A stretch of DNA of 64,000 bases from Apophysomyces variabilis (taxonomy: Eukaryota > Mucoromycota > Mucoromycetes > Mucorales > Mucoraceae), in contig MZZL01000028.1 of NCBI GenBank assembly GCA_002749535.1, positions 1 through 64,000 of the forward strand, written 5' to 3'. This document shows, one piece after another, positions 1 to 11,272 of the stretch (positions within the stretch are counted from its first letter, which is position 1; every line of letters begins with the position of its first letter). The notes beneath the pieces are model-generated. The model had not been told where the DNA came from and ran no database searches. It saw only the letters and a program-made list of their open reading frames with translations. Made by a program: the position numbers and the translations under genes.

Positions 1-1
1 A

Positions 2-64
2 TCTGATGAGCATTATACTGAACAAGATAATGATATTTGGACTAATTTTGGTTATAATATATAA
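2..64 (+). pseudogene. C-terminal end of IS1595-type transposase
   Basis: The frame reads 20 residues ending in WTNFGYNI and TAA, the same as the end of the transposase gene at 29339-30874. Only the last codons are inside the window, so it cannot be judged whether the full gene is intact. Confidence 0.65.
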
Positions 65-309
65 AAATTTAAATAATAATAATTAATTTTAAATTTATTG
101 TTTTATTGTTTTATCATTATTTACTTCTAGTAAAAGTGATTTTATTTTAGTTTAAAATAAAAGTAAGTACTTTATAAAAAAGTTAATAGCTTTTACTAAA
201 AAATATAGATAAGTTCATCATATCCTATTAAGTCTATCATACAGCTAAAGTCTTTAAAGCAAACATAGTTTTAGAATTTCTAGATAGGCATATGCCCCAG
301 GCCTTTAAA

Positions 310-386
310 GTGTCCTTAATAGAATCTGAACTTGTACCCTCCCAATGAGTGTCATTTGCACTAACTATACCATTACAAGGGCCCCT
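310..386 (-). repeat. tRNA-related segment inside Merlin-like copy 1
   Basis: On the minus strand this is the decayed version of the tRNA-like segment at 31111-31197, which has a box A-like stretch (GGTTAGCGC) and a box B-like stretch (GAGTTCGGATCC). Here both boxes carry transitions, for example GCGC to GTGC and TTCGGATCC to TTCAGATTC. It is a SINE head or an old tRNA capture and not a working tRNA. Confidence 0.45.
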
Positions 387-459
387 TTTAAAGAGTATAG
401 GGTAGCAAGTAAAATTTAAGCCTAAGTAGATTTTTAATAAATAGGAACTTTTTAATAAT

Positions 460-605
460 TACTTAATTTAGTTATTATAGTTACAAAAATATCTTAATTT
501 AGTATTATTGTTATAAAAAATATCTTAATTTAGTATTATTGTTACAAAAATATTTTAATTTAATATTATTATTACAAAAAATATCTTAAGTTAGTAATTA
601 AATTA
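460..605. repeat. ~30-bp tandem minisatellite in Merlin-like copy 1
   Basis: About four to five AT-rich units are seen, each containing ATATCTTAATTTAGTATTA followed by TGTTACAAAA or a close variant. The same array is present at 31258-31432 in the other copy, so it belongs to the element and is not a local expansion. Confidence 0.75.
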
Positions 606-691
606 TACAAATATACTTAATATAAATGCTGAGATTAATGGAGTTTTAAATTTGAGTGTATAGGTATATTTTTCTTTTTAACCTTTCTTCT

Positions 692-1012
692 TAAACCTGA
701 AGTTGATCTGACACAATAACAGTCTGAAACCTATTGAATAAAAACACAGTCCAGACTCAGGAACTCAAAGATAATCTCTTTACCATAACTAAACAAAAAT
801 CTATCATTGGCTATCCCAATGAAAAACTTTTTTTTGTTATAAATATGTTTACTGATTGGTTTATTATCTATATCAAAGAAACTACAATCTAATAACGGCT
901 CACAGTATAAATAAGACTTAGAATCTAATCTTAATAAAAAAAACTTTTTTCTTAAGTCTCAAAGATTTATTCTTGTTATCTATTTTTTATCTTAAATTTC
1001 CCTCAGATTCCA
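692..1012 (+). repeat. 5' LTR of the Ty3/gypsy element
   Basis: This ~321-bp block recurs in inverted orientation at 30220-30538. It ends in ATTCCA; the other copy starts TGAACC where this one reads TAAACC, which fits a TG...CA LTR. It contains a TATA-like box at 906-913 and lies directly upstream of the gag reading frame. No clear primer-binding site was seen after its end. The exact start is uncertain because both copies are also preceded by TTCTTCT. Confidence 0.7.
906..913 (+). promoter_or_regulatory. TATA-like box in the LTR
   Basis: TATAAATA lies inside the LTR and is kept in the other LTR copy (30317-30324, opposite strand). The position suits an LTR promoter, but no transcription start can be shown from sequence. 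Confidence 0.45.
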
Positions 1013-1039
1013 TATTGTTTTCCTTGAATTCTTATTACT

Positions 1040-2553
1040 ATGTCTACAAACAACTCTGCTACTCCTATCTACCATGCTTTCACTGGTTTAGTGTCAACTG
1101 TTTCTTCTCTGTCCTCAGCTGGTGTACTTTTCTCTCCTGAGATATTACTTGTCCATGACTCTAACCCTATAGTCTCTTCTAATAATAGTATCTCTATCAA
1201 GAATGATATTACCTTTTCTGGTCCTTTATCTATTGTTAGCTCCTCTTTAGTCTCTGGTTCCTTTGCAGCATCTACTCCTATGGAAGGCGTTCAATATAAA
1301 GGTCTATTCATCCTTGGTTCTTTGTCTTCAAAGTACAAGAACTCATTAACATCTACCACTCTGCTGGTTGAGCACTACCAAGTTGAGCTTGGTAAATTTA
1401 CCAAGCAATATAGTGATATTCTAGCCTCTGTAGACCCAGAACAACTTAAATAACTTATGATAGAAATTTATAATATCTGTCTTACCCTGAAAGAATTTAA
1501 ACAGGTAAAAAAAGCATGCAATCAATAAAAGATAAAAGTACTACCTACAACATCTGCATCTACCATGTCAAGATCCAGAATCTTATACCATGATATACCA
1601 GTCTTTCAACTCTAAGATTTAACAATTTGGAAGAAGGATTGTGAAGTATTTGAATCAATGAGCAGTTTCTTGTGAACCTTCCAAAAGGTACTCAAAGCCA
1701 ACAACACTAACATCAATGCACAATGGAAAATGGTTGCCCATTGCTCTCCATCCTGATTATAACCTATGGTTTGAACAGCACCTTGCAAACTATAACTATA
1801 AGTGGAGCGAAGCTGCCAAGGTGTTCTGAAAGTGATTTGATTCTCCAGACTATCATATTGCCATAGTGAAGCAAGCATATGTCATGATGATGCAAGAAAA
1901 TAAATCTATATGAGATTATACCACTTGATTCCAAAAAGCATATCATGAAGGTGGACTTACTGATGATCAAGGTCTTACTCTGCGTTTTCTGGCTTCTCTT
2001 CTGCCATACATCCAGGAGAATGTTCAAGTTGCCTGGTTTAGTTGTCATAATAATGCTTTTCTTACCACATCTGAACAAGTCCTTGAGGTTGCTCTTTCTA
2101 TTTCTATGTAAAAACGTAGCAACCGTCACCTATACACTGAGGATAAACTATCTAAATGATATGCCCATGTATCCAGTTCTTCATTTGCCACTTCCAATCA
2201 TACAACACCAGTCTATACAGTAAAAGGATGCAAATACCATAGTCCCAAAGCACACCACTTAACCAGTGAATGCAAGGGTAAAGGTCGCCTGACCAGCCCT
2301 ATTGAAAAAACCAATGAACCTAGTCCATGCTGACACTGCAGCAAAACATGGACTCCAGGACACCACTGCCAACAATATTATGAAAACAAATGAAAAAATG
2401 CAACTGCAAACTCTTCTGCGCCTGGTCCTATCAGGACAATGAACAGGACCTACCCTGCTGATGACGCTTTTAAGAATTTATCTTGTGACTTTTCTGACCT
2501 TGATTTTATCAACAAGGATACTAAGGATATATATCTAAAAATAGGAAAAATTG
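1040..2553 (+). pseudogene. Ty3/gypsy gag remnant
   Basis: An open frame of 137 codons starts 27 bases after the LTR with MSTNNSATP and is Ser/Thr-rich. Beyond 1452 the frame is broken by stops and shifts. Near 2328-2372 a zinc-knuckle-like stretch reads C-x-HCSKTWTPGHHC, with an in-frame TGA (2331-2333) at the residue after the first Cys. This type of knuckle is usual at the end of fungal and plant gypsy gag proteins. The capsid part is assigned from position, not from recognised motifs. Confidence 0.6.
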
Positions 2554-2592
2554 ATTAGAGTCAAACTGACAACCTCTTTTTATTACAGATAC

Positions 2593-2903
2593 CAATCCTT
2601 CTGCAGAATAAACACTGCATTGGTTTAGTGGACACTGGAGCCACATTTTCAGCCATAGATAAAGGATTGTTCAATAAATTATCTGTACTATTAAAAGAAA
2701 CAAAGGGTCAAATTAAGTTTGCTGGTTATAATGCTTGTACTGAAAGAATTGGCATCACTCATCCACTTACTGTTCAATATAATGGCTGTTTTATCATCTA
2801 TACTTTTGAAGTCATGGAACTAGAAAGATCCACTGAAGTAATTTTAGGTTATAATATCTTACTAAAACTTGGTATTACAATCTTTGGTATGGCTATTAAA
2901 TAG
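2593..2903 (+). pseudogene. Ty3/gypsy aspartic protease remnant
   Basis: The frame contains GLVDTGATFSAI, with the catalytic DTGA triad motif of retropepsins, and later VILGYNILLKLGI, matching the second conserved protease block (ILG-x-x-x-L-x-x-x-G). About 91 codons are open from 2628 and more homology lies upstream. It follows gag and precedes RT. A stop closes the frame at 2901-2903. Confidence 0.75.
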
Positions 2904-3579
2904 GATGATGAGTTGTCCAAATACACTGACAATCAGGTGTCATATTTGACATAATATAAGTATCATACATACTTTTTCCACTAAGTCTAAACGATCTTTA
3001 TATGAGTTTATCATACTATCAGCACTACATCCACAGATAAGAACCTGCATCAGCCAGACATCTACTTAAGGATTGTTATAATCTGAGATACTAGGACACT
3101 CTGCTATAATTTTAAGGTACCCCGGCATATCCTATCTCATGATTGTGCAACAAGACAATTACGATGACGACGATCTTAGCAATAGACACAGTGATTAATA
3201 AGCGTCCCTGATTCATACATTAGATGACTGCTATTCAGACTCAGCTATATGATAGCTTCTCTGACAAAAGATAAATAATCATTCATTGTCATCAATCTAC
3301 CATGAATAGTCAGTGCTTACGCATCTTCTGATTACTAAGACATTTAACTAAGCATGCAAAGGGTATAAATACTGCTGGTAGACAATTGTAATCAAGATAT
3401 CTATTGACTTTTGAATAAACCTCCGCCAAGAGTCTCAAAGTATTTACTGCCGTTTTCTCTTACTAATTCTTCATCAGGAATCTAATGATAAATATGTTCC
3501 TAACAATTCTCTAGCTAGTACTGCAAAAGAATGAGAACATTTCTTTGCAACTATTTAATTCTCCATTACTGCCAATGAG
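2904..3579 (+). other. Decayed gypsy pol linker, no gene seen
   Basis: This stretch lies between the protease and RT blocks of the gypsy element. All frames are closed by stops. I see no other feature in it, and position suggests degraded pol. Confidence 0.4.
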
Positions 3580-4467
3580 CATATTCTGAAAGAATCATTC
3601 TGTATAGTCCCAGAATCCATTGTCTATTTACCAATGAAAGAGGGAGCTCATATCTACCAATGCCAATACCTATTACCATTCAAACTCAAACTGATAGTGG
3701 ATAAAACAATCTAAAAATGGCTTACTGAAAGTATCATCACATGCGCACCTGTCAACACCATGTAGAATAATCCTCTTACACTGGCAGATAAAAAGGATGC
3801 ATTTAGCAATAAGATAGGAAAATGAGTCTGCCTCAATCCTCATCATATCAATCGTTTTCTTTCCAATGATAAATTTCCACTTCCTTTAATCCATAATATT
3901 TTCTATACTATGAGAAGTGCAAAAATCTTTACTATGCTAGACCTTAGCAATACCTTCCATTGCTTTGAGATTTATAAACCAGATCATCATAAAATAACCT
4001 TTACTTATAACAGTTTACAATAGATGTTCTGTGGCTGCCCATTTAGTCTTAAACCCATTAGCAGCAAATTTCAGTATGTGATAAACTTGATCTTCCAAGA
4101 TATGTCATTCATTAAAGTATTCATAGATGACATTGTAATCTTCTTCACTACTATGGAAGAATATACACTCCATGTTAAAAAAGCTATTAATAAACTAACA
4201 TCAATGAATCTTATTCTCAACGCTTAGAAATGTCACTTTCCACAGAGATCCATGTACCTCCTAGGCTTTTGCATTTTAGATAAGGGTATTTCTCTTGACA
4301 AGCGCAAGCTTACAAACGTTCTAGACTGGCCTATGCCAACCACCAGTCATGCAATTCAACGTTTCCTTGGCCTTATCAATTACTTCCACAAGCATGTCCT
4401 AATAATTGTGAAACTTACTGCACCATTGAATGCTCTGTGCAATCAAAAGACTTTGGGTAAACTCTGA
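3580..4467 (+). pseudogene. Ty3/gypsy reverse transcriptase remnant
   Basis: Joined frames show RT blocks in order: a KFPLPLI-type block, TMLDLSNTFHCFEI (normally LDL-x-x-G/A-Y/F), and FIDDIVIFF, the YxDD catalytic motif in Ty3/gypsy form. After it comes LLGFCI and RFLGLINYFHKHV, the RT thumb/connection stretch typical of gypsy elements. Several TAG, TGA and TAA codons interrupt it. It breaks off at hAT-2, and the next part resumes at 8303. Confidence 0.8.
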
Positions 4468-4472
4468 ACACC

Positions 4473-7400
4473 TAGGGATCTTCATAGGTCAGGTCAGGTC
4501 CAGTTGAAAGTCAACCCATATCTGATCTATTTATAAACGGATAACCCATATTCAACCCATTTATATAAGGCGGGTTGACAGGTCAGGTATGGGTCAACCA
4601 ATAGTATTTAAGGATATGAATATGGTTAAGCACTTTGACGTTTGTTAATAAAAAGTACGTTGTAAAACGCAGCAATAGTTTATTTATAGCCTTGCAAAAT
4701 ATAGCAAAAACAAGTAAGGAAAAAAAAGAGAATTTTTTTTGTGAATTAAAGTGGTAATGTTATATGATGGTATGATGTCATAATGGTGCTATGGCATCTG
4801 TTGAAAGGACGGTCAAAGTAAAAGAAGTGTATTTATTTTCCAACAAAGGTTTTAAAGCAAGGCATAAGAGGGAAAGGTGTCAAAGTAAAAATAAAAGCAA
4901 AGGAGACAGAATTTTTTAGGGACTGTAAAAAGCTTTCTTGTTTTATTTTTCTTTACAAAAACTTTTTTCTTGGCCGTTTAACACCTTTTGCCAAGAGTCA
5001 ACCAACACTAATTGCTGAAGTGATTCCTGTGACAAACGATTGCATTCAAATGGTGAAAAAACTTTGCTCATAAAAAGCATCGTTCTGATGGTGCTGATGT
5101 TGCTGGCACTGCTAGGTATTGTAACGCCATTTCAGACAACTCTTTCCACTGTGTGCTATGACTCTTCCAGTACTCTAGTGCTTGCGTTGATTCTGTAAAC
5201 GTCCCTTCTACAATGTACTCACTTAACTGATCGCTGGGCGCCTTTGGCTTGAACAATTGAATCTTCTTTTGCAGCATTTCGTTTGATAGCACATTAAGCT
5301 TTGGATGAAAAGCTTCTTTCCAAACTGCTTGCACTGCATGCTTTGATTGCACGATCTATTCTATTGGCCATTCAATGTTACTCCATTATTGGTACTTTGC
5401 GCATGGATCAAGAGCTGTTACAATGGAGTAGACTGGTGCAGCACTTCTACTGTAATATTCCTTCAACTTGGAATGAGCAAAGTCAGCAGCAAGAGCAATA
5501 GTTAGGAACGTCTAATGAACGTAAAAGTCAGTAAGTGTTTGTGATAGTACTTTTGAACTTGTATTTCTTACCGCCATTTTTTCTTCTTTGTATTTTTCCA
5601 TATGGTTGAACAACCAGTTATACACAGGTATAGTACTGTTTATCGTTGGATACAATGCACCTGAGAGTTCTGAAGTAAACGTATCAAAGCTAGAAAGTAG
5701 ATTCTGAACTTCTTCAACGCACTGCTAATCTTCTGAAGAAAGTCCATAAGTGGACACTTCGCTTGAGGTTTGCCAAACATCGTTATATGCTTTTTGCTGC
5801 TCATATGCTCTTTAGAGCATCATAAAGGTAGAGTTCCAGCGCGTCTTGATATCCATGATCAATTCTTTGCTTGGTAGACTGTTGGCAGTACAATATCATT
5901 TGTACATTTCTCTTTTTTGTGGTGAAGATCTAATCTTGATGATACCATGACGAAGACATTGGATAATGTTACCTACAAGATAAGTTCAATTACTATTGGT
6001 ATGTATTTTTGTAACAGTAATGCTTACCAACAGAATTGCTAATAGTATTCTCATTTCTATCAACAGTTTGATCACTATTCAAATCATCATTGGCCTCTGC
6101 TGGCAATCCATCTTTTATAACTGATTATGCTGCCAAATTGATAATATGTTTAATGCAAAAGATGCGATTTTCATCTGCCTTGAAGATGCCACTTCCAACT
6201 AACGTTTCCAATTCTCTTGCCATTGCAATCATGCTAGATGCATTGTCTGTTATTATGAAAAACAGTTTTGAGGTAAGATTAAATTTAGCTAACACTATTA
6301 TAATTGTCTGAGCTATGTTTAATCTAGAATGAGGGCCGTTGAGAGGTTCAAATCTGATAATGATCGATTGTTGCTTCCAGTTTGAATCAATCCAGTGTGC
6401 TGTTATCCCAAGGAATGCATCTCTAAGATCACTTGTCCAACTGTCAACCATGTATGACATATAAGGCTGATCCTTCAGAAGATCAGTTATTTGTTGCTGA
6501 TACTGTTCATAGTATTTCTGGTGATCATGTTTGATAGTAGATGCACTAAGAAGTTTTAGGCTAGCAAGATCAGGAGCGCTATGAGTGAGATAAAGGAGTT
6601 CTTGCAACGTTTGACAGGAAACAGACGTATATGGAGAGGCGGTAGATATCATATCAGCAACAAGGATTTGCTGAAACTTTTCTTTGCTGAAAATTGATTT
6701 TTGGACCATTCTATCAGCGTTGGTAAAGTATATATTGAGAAGTCTATTGAAAAGAGGAATAGAACCAGCACTAGCAGCAGGAGAATCCTTAGAAATTTTA
6801 TGCTTAGATAAAAGATGTCTGATTATATTGCCAGTAGATCCATCACCGCTGGCAAACTTATGGTTACAACGACTGCCAGAATGACTAATATAGTTGTAAA
6901 TGATCCTGTTAACACCTTCAACTTTTTGCCAGGTTGCCCAATTGTTTATAAAGATCCAGCTAGTTGGAGTCCTTTGCTTCTTGTTTGGTGGGGCAGGTGA
7001 TGAACTGTCATCAACGTTTGCTTCAATTGACATATATAACTCTTGTCTTGAAAGTTCAGCATCTGATCCAGCGTCCTCAATTTCTGTCATCATAGTGGAC
7101 AACATATCCTGTATACAATTAGATATAGCTAAGAAGGTATATTATTTACATTAGTCAATTCAGAAACTTGACGTTGAGCATTAGTCAAGCTTTCAGTAAA
7201 TGAATATTGCATTGTGTCAGATAAGAAAAAAGATAACAGAGAGATAATGCTTTTCTCGTCAGTTAATGCTTTCTGATTATATAGCTTTCTACTGCAGCAC
7301 TTGTACAATCTTCTTTTTTTTTCCTTCTACTTCAAAACAGGAAGTTTACTACGCCATTACTATAATAGCAGCTTTACAATAGTTGTCAATTACTGCAGCA

Positions 7401-8294
7401 AGACACGTTCTTAGTAAGATCAGACCTTTTAGATTGATCTTCAACTTCACCAAAGTCAGCATCCCTTTTATGGTAATTTATTGCAGTTGCCGAACATCAT
7501 TACATCATGCCAACCATTGTTTCCTTACTGCGGCAGTCTTTGCAAATGTATATGCTTTGGCCTAATAGTAAAGTATTGAAGGTAAGCGTTTTATATAATG
7601 CCTGTTTTAGCTGTTCAATTGCTACAAAAATAAAATGGAGAGCTTTTTCATTTATTCTTTATTATATATAAATGAGTTTTGACATAGTAGTCAGTTTAAG
7701 CTTTACGCTTGTAATGTCATGCTGCTTTGTCATTACAAAAATCTAAATCAACATGTGTTTAGACATTCCACTAATCTTGCAAAGGGTACTTTTTTTTCTT
7801 TTTACTGCAGCAAGCTTGTCAAATATTTTTCTTCTCTCCAACAGACTTCTTGCAAAAGACTACAATAAATCTAAACCATGAAAACAGATTGTTGCCTTTC
7901 ACATTTAATTAAGAACAACATTGTCATGCTAATGACAGTCGAAATCAGATACTTTTACTTTAACAGTGTAATGTAGCTACATTTGAACATGCATAGTTGC
8001 AATGCTGAATGACAATTGTTCACTTATGCGTTCTTATCTTGAAACCCAATAAACATGTCTTATAATACTGTTTAAAAGGAATGCATTTGAATGCTTTTAC
8101 TGACTAAGACATTATTGAACACTTTTTTCTATAGTAACTCTACCTAGAAAAGCTAAATAGGTTAAATGGGTCAGGTTAGGTTACTACTTTCTTGACCTGT
8201 TTATTAACTGGGTCATAAAATAGCAACCCATATCCAGTCTAAATAGATACAGATCGGGTTAGGTTGACAGGTCATGGATATATAGTGATCCCTA
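4473..8294 (-). mobile_element. hAT-2 DNA transposon inserted in the gypsy element
   Basis: The ends are TAGGGATC...GATCCCTA, flanked by 8-bp direct repeats TGAACACC (4465-4472) and TAAACACC (8295-8302), one mismatch, as expected of hAT insertion. Subterminal DNA on both sides is rich in GGTCAGGT and GGGTTGACAGGTCA motifs. It contains one decayed transposase gene on the minus strand and splits the gypsy RT/RNase H region. The region 7213-8294 between the gene start and the right end holds no other gene. Confidence 0.88.
4943..7212 (-). pseudogene. hAT transposase, BED finger type (hAT-2)
   Basis: Exon 1 starts at 7212 (MQYSFTESL), followed by a 41-bp GT-AG intron (7109-7149), the same layout as in hAT-1 and hAT-3. 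Exon 2 is open for 326 codons and holds a Lys/Arg stretch (NKKQR), a BED-like finger (C...C...HLLSKH) and the DSWTSD and TDNASSM blocks that carry hAT catalytic Asp residues. The C-terminal hAT dimerisation domain is recognisable at 5068-5352 (LEYWKSHS, LAVPATSAPSERCF). Stops and frameshifts lie between, including a TGA after ERCFL. It acts, when intact, as a cut-and-paste transposase on the element ends. Confidence 0.85.
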
Positions 8295-8302
8295 TAAACA
8301 CC

Positions 8303-8790
8303 CATGTACCAAGAACATTTCAACAAACTCAAAAGTGCCTTGCTTACAAATGTTCTCCTAAAATATCCTGATCTAAACTAACCTTTCCACGTTGCTACAG
8401 ATGCTTCTAACATCAGGATAGGAGCTACTTTATTTCAATTATATCCTATTACTGGCCATAGACAGTACATCAGATTCATGGTGCAATCACTCTCTCTCTC
8501 TGAACATAACTATGCTACTATGAAACAAGAACTGCTGGCCGTCATCTTTGCCTTAAAGAAATTTCACCAGTTTTTGTAAAGTAATCTATTTACCCTCTAC
8601 ACTGACCATAAGGCACTCACTTACTTGCATATGCAGAAAATCGCCAACGCCATGATAATCAACTGGCTGGACACCCTACTTTCATACAACTTCAATGTTG
8701 TGCATCTCTCTAGTTATAAAAATATTTTGCCAGATGCTCTTTCAAGACTTTTTGAAAGTCATCAAGAGCTGAAGGGGGGTAAAATGGCAT
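8303..8790 (+). pseudogene. Ty3/gypsy RNase H remnant
   Basis: After the hAT-2 target duplication the gypsy frame resumes with HVATDASN-x-x-IGA, then LSLSEHNYATMKQELLAV, YTDHKALTYL and LPDALSRL. These are the RNase H blocks with the acidic catalytic residues D, E and D in their usual order and spacing. A few stops interrupt it. It continues straight into integrase. Confidence 0.82.
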
Positions 8791-8867
8791 ACAAGCCTTC
8801 TAAAGAATGGCAAAAAGCTATAAACAATCCAGAATTAAAAATTGTTAAATATGAATCAAAGCAAAAA

Positions 8868-9989
8868 GAACACCATGTATTCTATGTCACCAGACACTCA
8901 TCAACAACCCTTAAGAAAGTCTGCCTGCCTGAAGAAGAACGTCAAACCATTCTGCAACAAACCCATTTATTTGGACATTTCAGAGCTGAAAGCATAGTCA
9001 AATCAATCTAGAATGATGGCATATACTGGCCAAAGATGCTAGAGGATGCAGTAGTATTCGTTAGAAGCTGTCCTCAATGCTAACAACACAATATTATAAA
9101 ATGAGGATACTACTCTCTCAGACTGATATATGCTTACCTTCCAGGAGATCATTGGGCAATTGACCTTGCTTTTCTAGGAATAACTACAGCAAGAGGAAAC
9201 AACTATGTACTAGTTATGGTTGATGTATATACCTGATTCTGCATACTGCATCCACTGCCAAATAAGCAATCTGATACACTCATTGATGCTCTCATAAAAG
9301 TCTTCTGCAATTTTGGATTTTCCTATATCATACAATCAGACAATGGCACCAAGTTCAAAAACAGCTTCATGAAAAAACTCCGAGAAGCTACCTGCATTAA
9401 CAGCTACCTTACAATACCATACCATCCTTAAAGTAATAGCCTTGCAGAATGATGGATACAAACGTCTATACAAGTTATACGCAAAGTCAAAGAGGCAGGA
9501 GAAGACTGAGATCTTTATATACTTAGCATACAGCTAGCAATCAACAACAAAATCTCCAAACATCTGAATACACCTCTATTTATCCTCATGTTTGTGTGCA
9601 AAATGAATGGCTTTAGAGATTACTGAAATGAAAAGGCTGAACCATTGTCAGAAGAAGAACTGCTGAAATGCATTGAATATATGGCTGATGTCATTTTTTT
9701 AGCATTAAAAGAAAGACACAAACTCACTGCAAACGCCTAAAAGAAAATATTTGATAAGAAGCATGTGATCATCAATATCCCAGAAGGAAGTCACGTTATG
9801 GTCAGATTACCTATGTAAGCAAGTAAACTCGCACCTATATATGAAGGTCCTTACATTGTAGTCTGTTATACACAAGAAGGCACCTATGTACTCTAGGATA
9901 AAACTGGCATGCTTATGTCAAGAGGCTATGTATCATCCGAACTGAAACTCATTTCACAGGATGACATCATAGCCAAAGATGAACTCTAT
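8868..9989 (+). pseudogene. Ty3/gypsy integrase remnant, cut at the 3' end
   Basis: The zinc-binding H...H...C..C region is seen (QTHLFGHF ... VRSCPQC), followed by the core with WAIDLAF (first D), IIQSDNGTKF (second D) and NSLAE (E). A C-terminal GPYIVV block follows. In-frame stops are frequent. The frame ends at 9989, where a CACTA terminus begins, so the tail of integrase and the 3' LTR are lost or displaced. Confidence 0.8.
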
Positions 9990-10316
9990 CACTATGACCA
10001 TAGGGTCAACTAAAAGTAGTAACATTTACTACTTTTAGTAAATACTAAAGATGCCCTGTTAGTTATAAAGTAGTAAAAAAGTAGTAACTACTAAAATTTA
10101 ACTACAATGATAAAGTAGTAGAAAAGTAGTAACTACTACAATTTCAGACAGCAATCAAGTAGTTAAAAAGTAGTAACCACTAAATTTTAAGACAGCAATC
10201 AAGTAGTTAAAAAGTAGTAACTACTAAATTTTGAGACAGCGATCAAGTAGTTAAAAAGTAGTGATTACTATAATTTATAGTAGTAGTAAAGTAGTAATAA
10301 AGTAGTGATGGTAAAG
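9990..10316. mobile_element. Truncated CACTA-1 terminus (TIR and subterminal repeats only)
   Basis: It begins CACTATGACCATAGGGTC, matching the left end of CACTA-1C (45947), and continues with the same subterminal AGTAGTTAAAAAGTAGTAAC repeats as far as GTGATGGTAAAG. At about 10316 the match stops and LINE-1 endonuclease sequence begins. The interior and the other end of this element are absent here, so it is a deletion or rearrangement junction. Confidence 0.85.
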
Positions 10317-10854
10317 CATTAAACGTGTTGACGCCATAAGCCAATTCTGTATTCCAAAGCGTTAAACTGTGGTCATCTAACCATGCTTCAAAATGATTCC
10401 ACCTATGAGGAGTTACATATATGTCACCCATACGTCTACCTAGTCAAGTGTTGAAGTCTCCAAGGATCAAGGTATGTTCATTTAAGGGAAGCGTTGAGTA
10501 CTATTGTCATGCTGTTTCAAGATCGAGTTTTGAAGGTAAGTAAAGTCTATAGAGGGTGTATTTCCCTATTCTAATGGAAAGAGTGTCAGGATTAGTGATA
10601 GGGAATTCTTTGTAAGGATAAAGAAAGTTAGGTCGAATAAAGAAGGACAAACCACTATGACAATTCACCCCACTCATCACCTGTCTGTAATTGTATATCT
10701 GCTTCTAAGGACAAGATAAAATCTTGCCCTTAGAAAGGAATGTTTTGGTAACAAGTAGAATGTCTACAGAATTTTGTGAGCAAAATTCAAATAACTCAAC
10801 TGGCTGGTGGCCTAAACTGCGAGCATTGAACAATCCAATTATGAGTTGCTTCAT
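10317..10854 (-). pseudogene. LINE-1 ORF2 start: endonuclease (EEP) fragment
   Basis: ORF2 starts at 10854 and overlaps the ORF1 stop in an ATGA arrangement. Readable parts match the LINE-3 endonuclease, including FNARSLG, VDILLVTKTFLS and HRWNHFEAWLDDH. An in-frame TGA at 10507-10509 sits at the same codon as in LINE-2 and LINE-3. The copy ends before the RT domain. Confidence 0.75.
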
Positions 10855-11272
10855 AGGTCTTTATCCACATCATCAATTATAATTTCTTCAGAGCTATCCA
10901 TGTCAAGGTCAACATTTGAAGGATTGATGTCTATGGCAGGGTCTTAGAAGTCAGCAACTGTTAAAAGTTGGGATGGTGTTTTGTTAGAGGTGGAGCTGGC
11001 ATGGCGTTGTTAGATATATTGTTTTATTAGTTCTTATAGAAGGTAAAGGTTAGTTTCAGTAGTTATTACAAAGGCTCACATAATGCTAAGACCTAAGTAT
11101 GGAGGGAGATGGAGACATGTATGAAGTATACGATCTTCATAGATCTTATGGACCAGTTTGGTGCATTCAGTTATAGTACCAGAAGCCAATTTGAGATCAC
11201 CCAAAATATCAGCATTTGTAGGGTCAAATGCAGGCTTCACTGGTACTTTATTCTGTGTTAAAAGACCAATAA
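10851..11272 (-). pseudogene. LINE-1 ORF1, C-terminal part
   Basis: The frame matches the ORF1 C-terminal half of LINE-2 and LINE-3, with NKVPVKPAFDPTNADILGD and an acidic tail ending next to the ORF2 start. Upstream it is cut by CACTA-3 at 11273 and resumes at 21127. Confidence 0.78.

Larger units (their letters stand above)
1..683 (+). mobile_element. Merlin/IS1595-like DNA transposon, copy 1 (3' end only)
   Basis: This stretch matches 30813-31518 along its length, so it is the 3' part of a second copy of the element annotated at 29177-31518. It holds the last transposase codons, a tRNA-related segment, a ~30-bp tandem repeat and the right terminus, which ends in AACC at 683. Against the other copy it differs mostly by C-to-T and G-to-A changes, so it is the more decayed copy. 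The 5' part lies outside the window. A Ty3/gypsy LTR begins eight bases after its end. Confidence 0.8.
692..9989 (+). mobile_element. Ty3/gypsy LTR retrotransposon, decayed, interrupted by hAT-2
   Basis: After the LTR the plus strand reads gag, aspartic protease, reverse transcriptase, RNase H and integrase, which is the Ty3/gypsy order. The RT/RNase H junction is split by hAT-2 at 4473-8294. All reading frames carry stops and frameshifts. The 3' end is missing: the integrase C-terminal region runs directly into a CACTA terminus at 9990, so no 3' LTR is in place. I saw no envelope-like gene and no convincing chromodomain. Confidence 0.85.

Noticed and set aside
1612..2129. Minus-strand frames within the gypsy gag region
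   Set aside because: They are shadows of the plus-strand gag; the plus-strand order of gag, protease, RT and integrase is clear.
692..9989. Endogenous retrovirus with envelope
   Set aside because: No envelope-like frame lies after integrase; the gene order and motifs are those of an ordinary Ty3/gypsy retrotransposon.
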